A stretch of 40,385 nucleotides of DNA from an uncultured Alphaproteobacteria bacterium (GCA_937892955.1 CALBKH010000021.1:1-40385); one strand, 5' to 3'. Shown: positions 15,223 to 23,713, numbered from the stretch's first letter. Translations and numbers: made by a program. Notes: generated by a model from the sequence alone, not told the origin.

Positions 15223-15654
15223 ATGGCGACGACAGCGAAGACAACGAGTTCGAACCTCGGCGGCGGAGCCGAGCGGCCGCGGCGGACCAAGCGCGACGCG
15301 AGAGGGCCTCATCCGGCGCCGACCACGGCGCTCGACGGGTGGGACCGGACCCTGATGTTGCCGCGGTTGATCCCGGTCGGGCCGGAGGAACTGGCCGACG
15401 ACGGCCGCGACGGGCGGCGGGCGATCCTGCGGCGCCTCGCCGCCGCGCTCCGCAGCGAACGGATGCGGGGGCGGGCGGGGCACTGGAGCTACAGCCTCGA
15501 CCGGCACATCGGCCTCGTCCAGGCGCTCGCGGCGGAGCAACGGCTCATGGCCGGGAGCGGCTCGACGGCGACGATCGCCCGGTCGCAATCGGCCGACGGC
15601 GCCGAAGTGCTCGAAAAGAGACCGCCGCGGACGGGATGTCCGCGGCGGTCGTGA
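15223..15654 (+). CDS. Small uncharacterised protein divergent from the DnaA-C-like gene
   Basis: This 143-residue protein has a conserved-looking core at about 44-108 (MLPRLIPVGPEELADDG, then GHWSYSLDRHIGLVQALAAE) flanked by low-complexity ends. The core is reminiscent of small hypothetical proteins found next to mucR in Hyphomicrobiales; I know no function. GGAGGAG precedes the ATG. The last 11 or so codons coincide with the inverted repeat that terminates mucR on the other strand, so the C-terminal tail is probably not functional protein sequence. It is divergent from the DnaA-C-like/DUF6456 operon and may share its control region. Confidence 0.65.
   Translation: MATTAKTTSSNLGGGAERPRRTKRDARGPHPAPTTALDGWDRTLMLPRLIPVGPEELADDGRDGRRAILRRLAAALRSERMRGRAGHWSYSLDRHIGLVQALAAEQRLMAGSGSTATIARSQSADGAEVLEKRPPRTGCPRRS
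15612..15650 (-). terminator. Intrinsic terminator of mucR
   Basis: A perfect 13-bp stem (15638-15650 with 15620-15632) and 5-base loop is followed on the minus strand by TCTTTTCG, 29 bases after the mucR stop. It overlaps the 3' end of the convergent plus-strand gene. Confidence 0.88.
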
Positions 15655-15678
15655 TCGAAATCGGCGAAGAGGCGGACC

Positions 15679-16101
15679 TCAGCGGGCGCCGCGGCGACGC
15701 TGCTGGCCGAGGCCCATCTTCTTGGCGAGATCGGAGCGCGCCTGAGCGTAGTTCGGAGCGACCATCGGATAGTCGGCCGCCAGGCCCCACTTCTCGCGAT
15801 ACTCTTCCGGGGTCATGTTGTACTGGGTGCGCAGGTGGCGCTTCAGCGACTTGAACTTCTTGCCGTCCTCGAGGCAGACGATGAAGTCGGGATTGACCGA
15901 CTTCTTGACCGGAACCGCCGGCTTCAGCGGCTCGGGAGCCGGCTCCGGCGCCACGCCGGAGGACGTGCGCTGCAGAGCGGCATAGACTTCGGCGATCAGG
16001 CCCGAGAGTTCCACCGACGGAACGGTGTTGTTGGCGACGTAGGCTGCCACGATGTCCGCGGTCAGATCGATGAGGTTGCTGCCACCGGAAGATTCGGTCA
16101 T
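15679..16101 (-). CDS. mucR: MucR/Ros family transcriptional regulator
   Basis: This 140-residue MucR-type global regulator binds A+T-rich DNA and controls surface polysaccharide, motility and cell-cycle genes in alphaproteobacteria. The N-terminal half (1-50) carries the oligomerisation-type helices, LIDLTADIVAAYVANNTVP. The zinc-finger-like domain is CLEDGKKFKSLKRHLRTQYNM: Cys76, Asp79 and His89 are present, but residue 93 is Gln where most MucR proteins have His (RHLxTHY). Residue 94 is Tyr, so the fourth ligand appears missing. The ATG has AGGTGG about 5 bases upstream; a longer upstream frame is rejected. About 500 bases of A+T-richer DNA upstream fits autoregulation. Confidence 0.92.
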   Translation of the reverse strand: MTESSGGSNLIDLTADIVAAYVANNTVPSVELSGLIAEVYAALQRTSSGVAPEPAPEPLKPAVPVKKSVNPDFIVCLEDGKKFKSLKRHLRTQYNMTPEEYREKWGLAADYPMVAPNYAQARSDLAKKMGLGQQRRRGAR

Positions 16102-16600
16102 TTTCCACCTGTTGCGAGTTGGGAACGACAGGGCATCGCTCCCTTCTGTTCTGAACGTTTTCGACGAACACCGAGATCCTCGGGGATATCCGGCTTCCAG
16201 ACGAGTAACCGGACGTTGAATCGATCGGCGTGAGGATTCGTCGTCTTCGTATAGACAAGGAAATCTCGGAGCACAAGATCTCGGAATTGTAGAACATCGA
16301 ATTTCAGCAGTCGTAACCGAGATCGTTCCGACCACCATCCGCGCATCCTCCAATCGCTCTTTCGATCTGCGAAGAAACGAAATGCGCCACACGGACGCCG
16401 TTCCGGGCGCGTGAAGCCATGAACTGGAAACATGAGGCGATGAAAGTGACATTTTTTCATGGTGAACAGCTCATCGTAAGAAAGTCGGATGTGCGAGTTT
16501 TTCCGTGCGCGATTGTCGCAGGCGGCCGAGCGCCCTATCTGCGATGGGGCGCGGCACTCGACCGGCCTCGCCTCTTCCGTCGGGGAAAGGAAGTAATCGT
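16102..16600. other. Long A+T-richer intergenic region upstream of mucR and msrB
   Basis: These 499 bases are visibly richer in A+T than the surroundings and carry no gene I can support. A hairpin-like ATGAAA/TTTCAT pair with a T6 run lies at 16440-16461. The region must hold the divergent promoters of mucR and msrB, and MucR autoregulates through A+T-rich sites in related bacteria. Short open frames on both strands lack recognisable sequence. Confidence 0.5.
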
Positions 16601-16996
16601 ATGGCCGACGAGGACGAATTGCGGCGGCGCCTGACGCCCGAACAGTATCGCATCACCCGCGGCGGCGGCACCGAACGCGCCTACACCGGCCCCCATCTCG
16701 CCGAGAAGCGCCCGGGTCTCTACGTCTGCATCGTCTGCGGCGCGCCGCTGTTCCGCTCCGAGGCGAAGTACGAATCCGGCAGCGGCTGGCCGAGCTTCCG
16801 CGAGCCGGTCGCGCCGGAGATGATCGAGGAGCGCCACGACGCGTCGCACGACATGGTCCGCACCGAGATTCGTTGCGCCGCCTGCGAGAGCCATCTCGGC
16901 CACGTCTTCGACGATGGTCCGCCGCCGACCGGATTGCGTTACTGTGTGAACGGCAATTCCCTCACCCTCCTTCCCGACGGTTCGGATCACGCATGA
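16601..16996 (+). CDS. msrB: Peptide-methionine (R)-S-oxide reductase MsrB
   Basis: This 131-residue MsrB repairs the R epimer of methionine sulfoxide in proteins, using thioredoxin as reductant. The structural zinc site is complete: Cys43-x2-Cys46 and Cys92-x2-Cys95. The substrate pocket GSGWPSF lies at 60-66 and the catalytic Cys115 in RYCVNGNSL. The resolving Cys seen at about position 60 in many MsrBs is Ser or Gly here, so recycling may use another route. GGGGAAAGGAAG precedes the ATG. The stop overlaps the start of oligopeptidase B by ATGA, giving a two-gene unit. There is no signal peptide, so it is cytoplasmic. Confidence 0.95.
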   Translation: MADEDELRRRLTPEQYRITRGGGTERAYTGPHLAEKRPGLYVCIVCGAPLFRSEAKYESGSGWPSFREPVAPEMIEERHDASHDMVRTEIRCAACESHLGHVFDDGPPPTGLRYCVNGNSLTLLPDGSDHA

Positions 16997-19104
16997 GCTT
17001 TCCCACGAACATCCCGGCGCCGGTGGCGGCGCGCCGGCCCATCACCACTCGCGTCCACGGCGTCGACCTCGTCGACGACTACGCTTGGCTTCGCGCCGCC
17101 GACTGGCAGGAGGTGATGCGCGATCCGGCGAGCCTCGAGGCGGAGATCCGTGCCCATCTCGACGCCGAGAACGCCCATGCCGCGGCCTCGATGGCGGGGA
17201 CCGAGGCGCTCCAGGCGCGGCTCTTCGAGGAGATGAAGGGCCGGATCAAGCAGGACGATTCGAGCGTCCCGACCAAGGACGGTCCGTGGGCCTACGGCAT
17301 CCGCCACGTCGTCGGCGGACAACATCCGATCCACGTGCGGACGCCGCGCGACGGCGGGGCGGAGGAGATCCTCCTCGACGGCGACGCGCGAGCGGCGGGC
17401 AAGGCCTATTTCCGCCTCTCCGGCGTCGCCCACTCGCCCGACCACGCCCGTATCGTCTGGGGCGCCGACGAGAACGGCTCGGAATATTTCACGCTGCGCG
17501 TCCGTGACCTCGTCGAGGGTCGCGACCTCGACGACGCGGTCGAGGCGACCGGCGGCGAAGCGGTGTGGGCGGCGGCCGGCGACGCCTTCTTCTACATCCG
17601 CCTCGACGACAACCACCGACCGTCGAAGGTCCTGCTGCATCGGCTGGGGACGCCGGTGGCGGAGGATCTCCTGGTCTACGAGGAGGCGGATCCCGGCTTC
17701 TTCGTCGGCGTCGGCAAGACGCTGTCGGGCCGCTTCGTCACCATCTCGGTGCACGACCACGAGACCTCGGAAGTGCATCTGATCGAGGCGGCCGACCCGA
17801 CCTCGCCGCCGCGCTGCGTGGCGCCGCGGGTGACGGCCGAGGAATACGACGTCGAGCATGCCGGCGACACTTTCCACATCCTCACCAATCACGGCGGAGC
17901 CGAAGACTTCCAGGTGATGACCGCCCCTGTCGCGACACCCGGGCGGGAGCACTGGACGCCGTGGATCGCCCACCAGCCGGGGCGACTGATCCTGTCGCAT
18001 TCGGTGCTCGCCGCGCATCACCTGCGGCTGGAGCGGGTCGAGGGCCTGCCGCGCATCGTCGTGCGGCGGCTCGCCGACGGCACCGAGCACGCCATCGCCT
18101 TCGACGAGGAGGCCTATTCGCTCGGGCTCTTCACCGGTTTCGAATTCGACACCCGGGAGATCCGCTTCACCTATTCGTCGATGACGACGCCGGCGCGGGT
18201 CTACGACTACGACATGGAGAGCCGGACGCGGACGCTGCGCAAGGAGCAGGAGGTGCCGAGCGGCCACGACCCGGAGGCCTACGTCACCCGCCGCATCTTC
18301 GCCCCGACCTCCGACGGTGAGACCGTGCCGGTGTCGCTGCTGCATCGTCGCGAAACGGCGATCGACGGAACGGCGCCCGCCCTCCTCTACGGCTACGGCT
18401 CCTACGGCATCACCATTCCCGCCGCCTTCTCCACCACCGCGCTGTCGCTGGTCGACCGCGGTTTCGTCTACGCCATCGCCCATGTGCGCGGCGGCAAGGA
18501 CAAGGGGTTCCGCTGGTACGCACAGGGGCGGCGCGAGTTCAAGACCAACACCTTCGACGACTTCGTCGCGGCGGCGAAGGGGCTGATCGCCGCCGGCTAC
18601 ACCTCGGCCGGCCGCATCGTGGCGCAGGGCGGATCGGCCGGCGGCATGTTGATGGGCGCGGTCGCCAATCGCGCCGGCGAGCTCTTCGGCGGCATCGTCG
18701 CCGAGGTGCCCTTCGTCGACGTGGTCAACACCATGCTCGACGCGACCCTGCCGTTGACCCCGCCGGAGTGGCCCGAGTGGGGCAACCCGATCGAGGACGA
18801 GGCGGCGTTCCGCACCATCCTTTCCTACAGCCCTTACGAGAACGTCGCGGCGAAATCCTATCCGCCGATCCTGGCGCTCGCCGGTCTCACCGATCCGCGG
18901 GTCACCTATTGGGAACCGGCGAAGTGGGTGGCGAGGCTCAGGGCGACGAAGACCGGCGATGCGCCGGTGCTGCTCAAGACCAACATGGACGCCGGCCACG
19001 GCGGCGCCGCCGGCCGCTTCGACCGGCTGAAGGAAGTGGCGCTGATCCAGGCCTTCGCACTTCTCGCTAACGAAGGCATCGAAACCGCTGAGGCCGGCGC
19101 GTGA
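16993..19104 (+). CDS. ptrB: Oligopeptidase B (S9A prolyl-oligopeptidase family)
   Basis: This 703-residue S9A serine peptidase would cleave peptides after basic residues in the cytoplasm. The N-terminal beta-propeller spans about 70-410. The alpha/beta-hydrolase domain contains the catalytic Ser548 in QGGSAGGMLMG, Asp634 in GLTDPRV and His669 in DAGHGGAAGR. The segment YGSYG at about 471-475 and HVRGGKDKGFRWY match the family. Translation is coupled to msrB by ATGA overlap. Length is normal for OpdB/PtrB. The preference for Lys/Arg is inferred from family likeness; acidic specificity residues were not checked individually. Confidence 0.93.
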   Translation: MSFPTNIPAPVAARRPITTRVHGVDLVDDYAWLRAADWQEVMRDPASLEAEIRAHLDAENAHAAASMAGTEALQARLFEEMKGRIKQDDSSVPTKDGPWAYGIRHVVGGQHPIHVRTPRDGGAEEILLDGDARAAGKAYFRLSGVAHSPDHARIVWGADENGSEYFTLRVRDLVEGRDLDDAVEATGGEAVWAAAGDAFFYIRLDDNHRPSKVLLHRLGTPVAEDLLVYEEADPGFFVGVGKTLSGRFVTISVHDHETSEVHLIEAADPTSPPRCVAPRVTAEEYDVEHAGDTFHILTNHGGAEDFQVMTAPVATPGREHWTPWIAHQPGRLILSHSVLAAHHLRLERVEGLPRIVVRRLADGTEHAIAFDEEAYSLGLFTGFEFDTREIRFTYSSMTTPARVYDYDMESRTRTLRKEQEVPSGHDPEAYVTRRIFAPTSDGETVPVSLLHRRETAIDGTAPALLYGYGSYGITIPAAFSTTALSLVDRGFVYAIAHVRGGKDKGFRWYAQGRREFKTNTFDDFVAAAKGLIAAGYTSAGRIVAQGGSAGGMLMGAVANRAGELFGGIVAEVPFVDVVNTMLDATLPLTPPEWPEWGNPIEDEAAFRTILSYSPYENVAAKSYPPILALAGLTDPRVTYWEPAKWVARLRATKTGDAPVLLKTNMDAGHGGAAGRFDRLKEVALIQAFALLANEGIETAEAGA

Positions 19105-19264
19105 TCGCGGGAGTCATCGAATTGCCAGGGCGACCGAAAAAGGGGAAACTCTCGGAAAAATCCGACCTGGACGTTCATCGGGCGAACGCATGTGACGATG
19201 CGCGGAGCGGCGCGTTCGCCGCACGGCCGGTGGGGATGACCGGACCCGCGAACGGGACGCATGC

Positions 19265-21025
19265 ATGACGATCTTCGACGTACATCTGATCAAACCGACG
19301 CGTTACGACGACGAGGGCTATCCGCTGCAGTGGTGGCGCTCGACCATTCCGTCGAATTCGCTCGCCTGCGTCGCAGGTCTGGTACGCGAAGCGATCGGGC
19401 GCGGCGCGCTCGGCGAAGGAGTGGAGGCGCGCGTCCACGTCGTCGACGAAATCCACTCCAAGGTGGACCCCGAGCGGATCGTTGCCGAAGTTCGGCGGCA
19501 CGGTCGTCCTACCGTCGTCTTCCTGGTCGGGGTGCAGACCAATCAGTTCCCGCGCGCCGTCGACATCGCCCGCCCGCTCCGGGCGGCCGGGATCCCGGTG
19601 GCGATCGGCGGGTTCCACGTCTCCGGCTGCGTGGCGATGCTGAAGAACATGCCGCCGGACCTCGTCGAGGCGCAGGAACTCGGTATCTCGTTCTTCCTCG
19701 GCGAAGCCGAAGAGGGACGCATCGACACCGTGCTGCGCGACGGTCTGGCCGGCCGATTGGAGCCGGTCTACGACCACCTGAAGGTGACCCCCGGCCTCGG
19801 CGGCGCGCCGACGCCGTTCCTCGACGCCGAGGAGATTCGCCGCAACATCACCCGCTTCGCCAGTCTCGATCTCGGGCGCGGCTGCCCGTTCGAATGCTCG
19901 TTCTGCACGATCATCAATGTTCAGGGCCGCAAGAGCCGGTTCCGCACCCCCGACGACCTCGAGGCGATCGTGCGGGAGAACGCCGCGCACGGCATCGATC
20001 GATTCTTCGTCACCGATGACAACTTCGCTCGCAACAAGAACTGGGAATCCTTCGCCGACCGACTGATCGCGCTGAAGAAGCAGGGCTTCAGGGTGCGCAT
20101 GGCGATCCAGGTCGACGCCCTCGCCCATCGGATCCCGAACTTCATCGACAAGATGTGCGCCGCGGGAGCAGATCAGATCTTCATAGGTCTCGAGAACATC
20201 AACTCCGACAATCTCGAATCGGTGAAGAAGCGGCAGAACCGTATCGAGGACTACCGCGCGACGATGCTCGCCTGGAAGAAGCATTCGGTGATCATCATTT
20301 GCGGATACATCATCGGCTTCCCGTTCGATACGCGCGACTCGGTGAAGCGAGACATCGAGACATTGAAGCGCGAGTTGGCGATCGACGTGATCTTCCTCAA
20401 CTACCTGACGCCTTTGCCGGGGAGCGAGGATCATGCGCGGCTCACCCGTGAAGGGATCTGGATGGATCCCGACATGAACCGCTACGACATCAACCACCGC
20501 GTCACCCACCATCCGAAGATGAGCGACGAAGAGTGGGAGGCGGCGCACCGGGAGGCGCACGAGGCCTTCTACGACTGGGACCACATGCGCACCGTGATCC
20601 GTCGTCTGGCGGCGTTACGCTCGACCAAGCGCAAGTCGACGGTGCTGCGTCTGACCATCTATCGCGAGGCGCAGCGTCTCGAGGGGGTGGCGGCACTCGA
20701 AGGCGGGCTGCTGCGTATCCGGCGGCGGCGGCAGCGCCGGCCGGGGCTGCCGGTCGAGAATCCGATCGCCTTCTATCCGCGCCACTGGTGGCGGGTGGCG
20801 CGGGCGACCAGCGGCATGTTCTTCACCTGGTATCGCCTGACGCGCTTCCTGAAGCAGACCCTCGCCGACCCGAAGCGCTTCGACTATTCGGACGTGGCGA
20901 TCCGGCCGATCGAGGACGAGGAGGCCCACGACGGGCTTCTCGCCGCGACGCGGGCGACGACCACGTCGGAACGCCGCCAGAAGCGGGCGGCGGAAGCCTC
21001 CGAACGCCGCCGCGACGCGGTCTGA
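19265..21025 (+). CDS. Radical SAM protein with B12-binding-like N-terminal domain
   Basis: This 586-residue protein has a Rossmann-like N-terminal domain at about 30-160 with VAIGGFHVSG, as in cobalamin-binding radical SAM proteins, although the DxHxxG cobalamin motif is not visible. The radical SAM core starts at Cys207-x3-Cys211-x2-Cys214 in GRGCPFECSFCTI, which would bind a 4Fe-4S cluster and SAM. Supporting stretches are FFVTDDNFARN and IFIGLENIN. A C-terminal region of about 180 basic, aromatic-rich residues (430-586) has no motif I know. It stands alone between ptrB and the DUF2892 gene, with no biosynthetic cluster around it, so the substrate cannot be guessed. Confidence 0.88.
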   Translation: MTIFDVHLIKPTRYDDEGYPLQWWRSTIPSNSLACVAGLVREAIGRGALGEGVEARVHVVDEIHSKVDPERIVAEVRRHGRPTVVFLVGVQTNQFPRAVDIARPLRAAGIPVAIGGFHVSGCVAMLKNMPPDLVEAQELGISFFLGEAEEGRIDTVLRDGLAGRLEPVYDHLKVTPGLGGAPTPFLDAEEIRRNITRFASLDLGRGCPFECSFCTIINVQGRKSRFRTPDDLEAIVRENAAHGIDRFFVTDDNFARNKNWESFADRLIALKKQGFRVRMAIQVDALAHRIPNFIDKMCAAGADQIFIGLENINSDNLESVKKRQNRIEDYRATMLAWKKHSVIIICGYIIGFPFDTRDSVKRDIETLKRELAIDVIFLNYLTPLPGSEDHARLTREGIWMDPDMNRYDINHRVTHHPKMSDEEWEAAHREAHEAFYDWDHMRTVIRRLAALRSTKRKSTVLRLTIYREAQRLEGVAALEGGLLRIRRRRQRRPGLPVENPIAFYPRHWWRVARATSGMFFTWYRLTRFLKQTLADPKRFDYSDVAIRPIEDEEAHDGLLAATRATTTSERRQKRAAEASERRRDAV

Positions 21026-21030
21026 ACGCG

Positions 21031-21056
21031 AAAAGGGGGACGGCGAACCGTCCCCC
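21031..21056. terminator. Hairpin terminator between radical SAM and DUF2892 genes
   Basis: A perfect 9-bp stem GGGGGACGG/CCGTCCCCC with a 4-base loop (UUCG on the minus strand) begins 9 bases after the radical SAM stop. On the minus strand it is followed by TTTT, so it also suits the DUF2892 transcript. Confidence 0.78.
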
Positions 21057-21142
21057 GTTCGATCGCTCGAAGCCGAACCAGGCCGATCCTCCTTCCGGCT
21101 ACCGAAGCGGCGGTCCGGAGAAATCTCGACCTCCACACGCCG

Positions 21143-21346
21143 TCACTTCTTGGCCGGGCAGGTGTTGATGCCGAGCAGGGTGTAGGCCGGGCAGAAGCCC
21201 ATCAGCGCGGTCAGAACCGGAACGACGCCGATCCAGCCGATCCACTTCCACGAAATGGTGGCGGGCGCGAACAGGGCGAAGGCGATCAGCGCCAGCCCGA
21301 CCACGATACGCAGAATCTTGTCGATACCGCCGACATTGGTCATCAT
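21143..21346 (-). CDS. DUF2892 inner-membrane protein (YgaP-type transmembrane domain)
   Basis: This 67-residue protein has a DUF2892 core: MMTNVGGIDKILRIVVGLALIAFAL followed by a second hydrophobic helix and FCPAYTLLGINTCPAKK. The paired membrane helices and the two Cys near the C-terminus match the membrane part of YgaP-like proteins. The ATG has GGAG at a proper distance. It lies 228 bases downstream of a same-strand Crp/Fnr regulator, a pairing often seen for DUF2892 and sulfur or redox genes; regulation by that neighbour is inferred. The second of two ATG codons is a possible start. Confidence 0.85.
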   Translation of the reverse strand: MMTNVGGIDKILRIVVGLALIAFALFAPATISWKWIGWIGVVPVLTALMGFCPAYTLLGINTCPAKK

Positions 21347-21574
21347 TTTCGGATCTCCATCGATGTCTGTGGCGAGCCGCCGTCGGGAGCCCCTCTCCCG
21401 ATCGGCCACGGCTCGATCGGCGTCAATCTGACAGCTTTCGGTGCCACCGTCGGTGACCAAGTCACACGGCGTCGGCGGGGTCGTGCACGACTTCGTGATC
21501 GGCCGGTCGGGCTCGCCGGCAGATGCGACGTTTCGAGCGGATCGAAACGGATCGAAACATCGTGAGCGACGGTG

Positions 21575-22237
21575 TCAGGCCGGCAGTTCGGCGAGGCGAT
21601 CGAGGCCGGGACGGTCGACGATCTCGACGACGCCGCGACCGAGGCGAACGAGACCGCGGCGCTCGAAGGCCTTCAGGTGGCGGCTGACCACCTCGCGCGC
21701 GGTTCCCAGTTCCGCGGCGATCTCCTGATGGGTGGCGGTGACCGGCGCCGGCGTCGCGCGCAACAGGCGGGCGAGACGCGGTTCGACGCGATGGAAGACC
21801 GCTGCCTGCATGGTGGCGAGGATCTCGGCGACGCGGCGGCCGTAGCCGGTGAAAACGAATCGACGGAAGACCTCGGAGACGGCGACCAACTCGTCGAAGA
21901 CCGGGCGCGGCACGGTGACCGCGGAGGTCGGGGTCTCGACCACCCCTTCGGCGGCGTAGGCTTCTTCGCCGAGGAGCGCCGCGGTGGTGAGGACGCAGCT
22001 CTCGCCGCGGCGGACCCGATAGAGCACGATCTGGCGGCCGGTGTCGGCGATCATCTGGACCCGGACCGATCCTTCGAGCACGAGGAGATAGGCGCCACAG
22101 GGAGCGCCGGGCGAAAAGACGACCGCGCCGGCCGGCACCTCGACGCGGTGGGCTCGGTCGCGCAGGCGCGCGCGATGGTCACCCGAGAGCGCGGCGAGTT
22201 CGGGGAAGTGGGAAAGCCAGTCGGCCGGTCCGTTCAC
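21575..22237 (-). CDS. Crp/Fnr family transcriptional regulator
   Basis: This 220-residue regulator has an N-terminal cyclic-nucleotide-binding-type beta-roll (about 15-125) and a C-terminal winged helix (about 150-210) with THQEIAAELGTAREVVSRHLKAFERRGLV as recognition unit. The cysteine cluster needed for the Fnr oxygen sensor is absent (only Cys47 and Cys81 are seen), and the cAMP-contact residues of Crp are not obvious, so the effector is unknown. The next gene on this strand encodes DUF2892. The response regulator gene ends 39 bases upstream on the same strand, so the two may share a transcript. Confidence 0.9.
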   Translation of the reverse strand: MNGPADWLSHFPELAALSGDHRARLRDRAHRVEVPAGAVVFSPGAPCGAYLLVLEGSVRVQMIADTGRQIVLYRVRRGESCVLTTAALLGEEAYAAEGVVETPTSAVTVPRPVFDELVAVSEVFRRFVFTGYGRRVAEILATMQAAVFHRVEPRLARLLRATPAPVTATHQEIAAELGTAREVVSRHLKAFERRGLVRLGRGVVEIVDRPGLDRLAELPA

Positions 22238-22276
22238 GCTCTCCCCCTTCGATGCCGATCGCGGCGGCGCCGCCGC

Positions 22277-22936
22277 TCAATCGAGGAACGCCTGATCGAC
22301 ATCGTAGACCGGTTCGCGCGGCCTCTCCACATGGAGACCCGGTAGCGAGCGCGCATAGCGCCGGCGCCCCGCGACGGCCCGCTCTTCGCGAACCGGACCG
22401 TTGGCGGCCGGTTCCGCCGCCGGGTGGTTGCGGTCGATGCGCAGATCGGGGCCGAAATAGCCCTCGGGTCCGCGCACGTAGGGGACCGGATGGCGCAGCA
22501 GTCGGCTGATGTGGCGATAGAGGGTCGCCGGAGCCAGCGGCTTGACCAGGACGTCGTCGACGCCGGCCTTGACCGCGGCTTCGAGAACGCGCCGATCGAC
22601 GTGGCCGGAGACCAGCGTGATCGGCATGGTCGGATTGGCCAGACGGGTCGAACGGCGCGCCGCGCGGATCCAATCGATGCCGTTCTGCCGGGGCATCACG
22701 AGATCGACGAACGTGATGTCGACGGGGGTGGAGGTGACGAGCGACAACGCCTCCTGCGGGTCGCCGTGAACGTCGACCCGGCGAAAGCCCATGCCACGCA
22801 GCAGCGTCCTGAACAGATTCTGGAAATTGCGGTTGTCGTCGACGACGCAGATGCGGACATCGGCGAAGATCGCTGCGCTGCCCACTCCCCGTCTCCCCAC
22901 ATCGGGTTGCACCACTACCACAGGGTTATCCGGCAC
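22277..22936 (-). CDS. Single-domain response regulator with variable tail
   Basis: This 219-residue protein has one receiver domain at about 27-145: acidic pocket Asp33/Asp34, phospho-acceptor Asp78 in VDLVMP, switch Ser near 109 in LVSGHV and Lys near 132 in VLVKPL. The remaining 70 residues are basic and Pro-rich with no output domain, so it should act by protein contact. No kinase gene adjoins it. The GTG start at 22936 has only a weak ribosome binding site; a downstream GTG at about residue 18 would also leave the receiver intact. It lies 39 bases before the Crp/Fnr gene on the same strand. Confidence 0.87.
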   Translation of the reverse strand: MPDNPVVVVQPDVGRRGVGSAAIFADVRICVVDDNRNFQNLFRTLLRGMGFRRVDVHGDPQEALSLVTSTPVDITFVDLVMPRQNGIDWIRAARRSTRLANPTMPITLVSGHVDRRVLEAAVKAGVDDVLVKPLAPATLYRHISRLLRHPVPYVRGPEGYFGPDLRIDRNHPAAEPAANGPVREERAVAGRRRYARSLPGLHVERPREPVYDVDQAFLD

Positions 22937-23047
22937 TTCTCTAATATTCCGTTGCCACCTTTCCCAACGTCAGGTGCAAAAAGTGAAATTATAGCGATTT
23001 CGACCTGCACGTGTTCCGGTGCGAATCGGAGCCCTCCGAAACGACGA

Positions 23048-23072
23048 ACGGCCGGGCATGGAGCCCGGCCGT
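23048..23072 (-). terminator. Hairpin terminator after sodB
   Basis: A perfect 10-bp stem ACGGCCGGGC/GCCCGGCCGT with a 5-base loop lies 42 bases past the sodB stop. The minus strand continues TTCGTCGTTTC, a poor T-tract, so termination is likely but not ideal. Confidence 0.6.
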
Positions 23073-23113
23073 CGTGCATCTCATGAGGGCGGTCGTACCG
23101 CCGCGCGCGGCGA

Positions 23114-23713
23114 TCAGGCCGCGGCTTCGTAGCACTCGAGCACGTAGTCCCAGTTGAGCAGGTGATCGACGAAGGCCTCGAGGAACTTCTGCCGCAGATT
23201 GCGGTAGTCGATGTAGTAGCCGTGCTCCCAGACGTCGGCGGTCAGGATCGGCGTCGCGCCCTGGGTCATCGGGTTTTCGGCGTTCGAGGTCTTGGTGATC
23301 GACAGCTTGCCGTCCTTGAACACCAGCCAGGCCCAGCCCGAGCCGAACTGGGTCATGCCGGCCTGGATGAAGTCGGCGCGGAACTTGTCGTAGCCGCCGA
23401 GGTCGCTGTCGATCAGCGCCTGGATCTTGCCGGGGATCTTGGTGCCGCCACCGCCCTTCTTCTGCCAGAGCCAGAAGTGGTGGTGGTTCCAGTGCTGGGC
23501 GGCGTTGTTGAACACCGGCACGTTCTTGCCGGCGCTCGCCTTGATCACGTCCTCGAGCGACATCCCCTCGAACTCGGTACCCTTGATCAGGTTGTTGAGG
23601 TTGTTGACGTAGGCCGCGTGATGCTTGTCGTGGTGATACTCGAGCGTCTCGGCCGAGGTGTAGGGGGCGAGCGCGTCGTAGGCGTAGGGAAGAGGCGCAA
23701 GTTCGAAAGCCAT
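23114..23713 (-). CDS. sodB: Superoxide dismutase, iron type
   Basis: This 199-residue Fe/Mn-family SOD converts superoxide to hydrogen peroxide and oxygen in the cytoplasm. Metal ligands are His27 (EYHHDKHH), His77 (QHWNHHHFW), and Asp160 and His164 (ADVWEHGYY). Gln73 in the AAQ segment is the residue typical of the iron form; GSGWAWLV has Ala where many iron enzymes have Thr, so cambialistic use is possible. The ATG has AAGGAG at about 8 bases. A hairpin at 23048 ends the gene and a candidate promoter lies about 90 bases upstream, so it is monocistronic. Confidence 0.95.
   Translation of the reverse strand: MAFELAPLPYAYDALAPYTSAETLEYHHDKHHAAYVNNLNNLIKGTEFEGMSLEDVIKASAGKNVPVFNNAAQHWNHHHFWLWQKKGGGGTKIPGKIQALIDSDLGGYDKFRADFIQAGMTQFGSGWAWLVFKDGKLSITKTSNAENPMTQGATPILTADVWEHGYYIDYRNLRQKFLEAFVDHLLNWDYVLECYEAAA

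Noticed and set aside
16419..16634. Small plus-strand open frame between mucR and msrB
   Set aside because: It overlaps the msrB start, has no recognisable core and no clear ribosome binding site.
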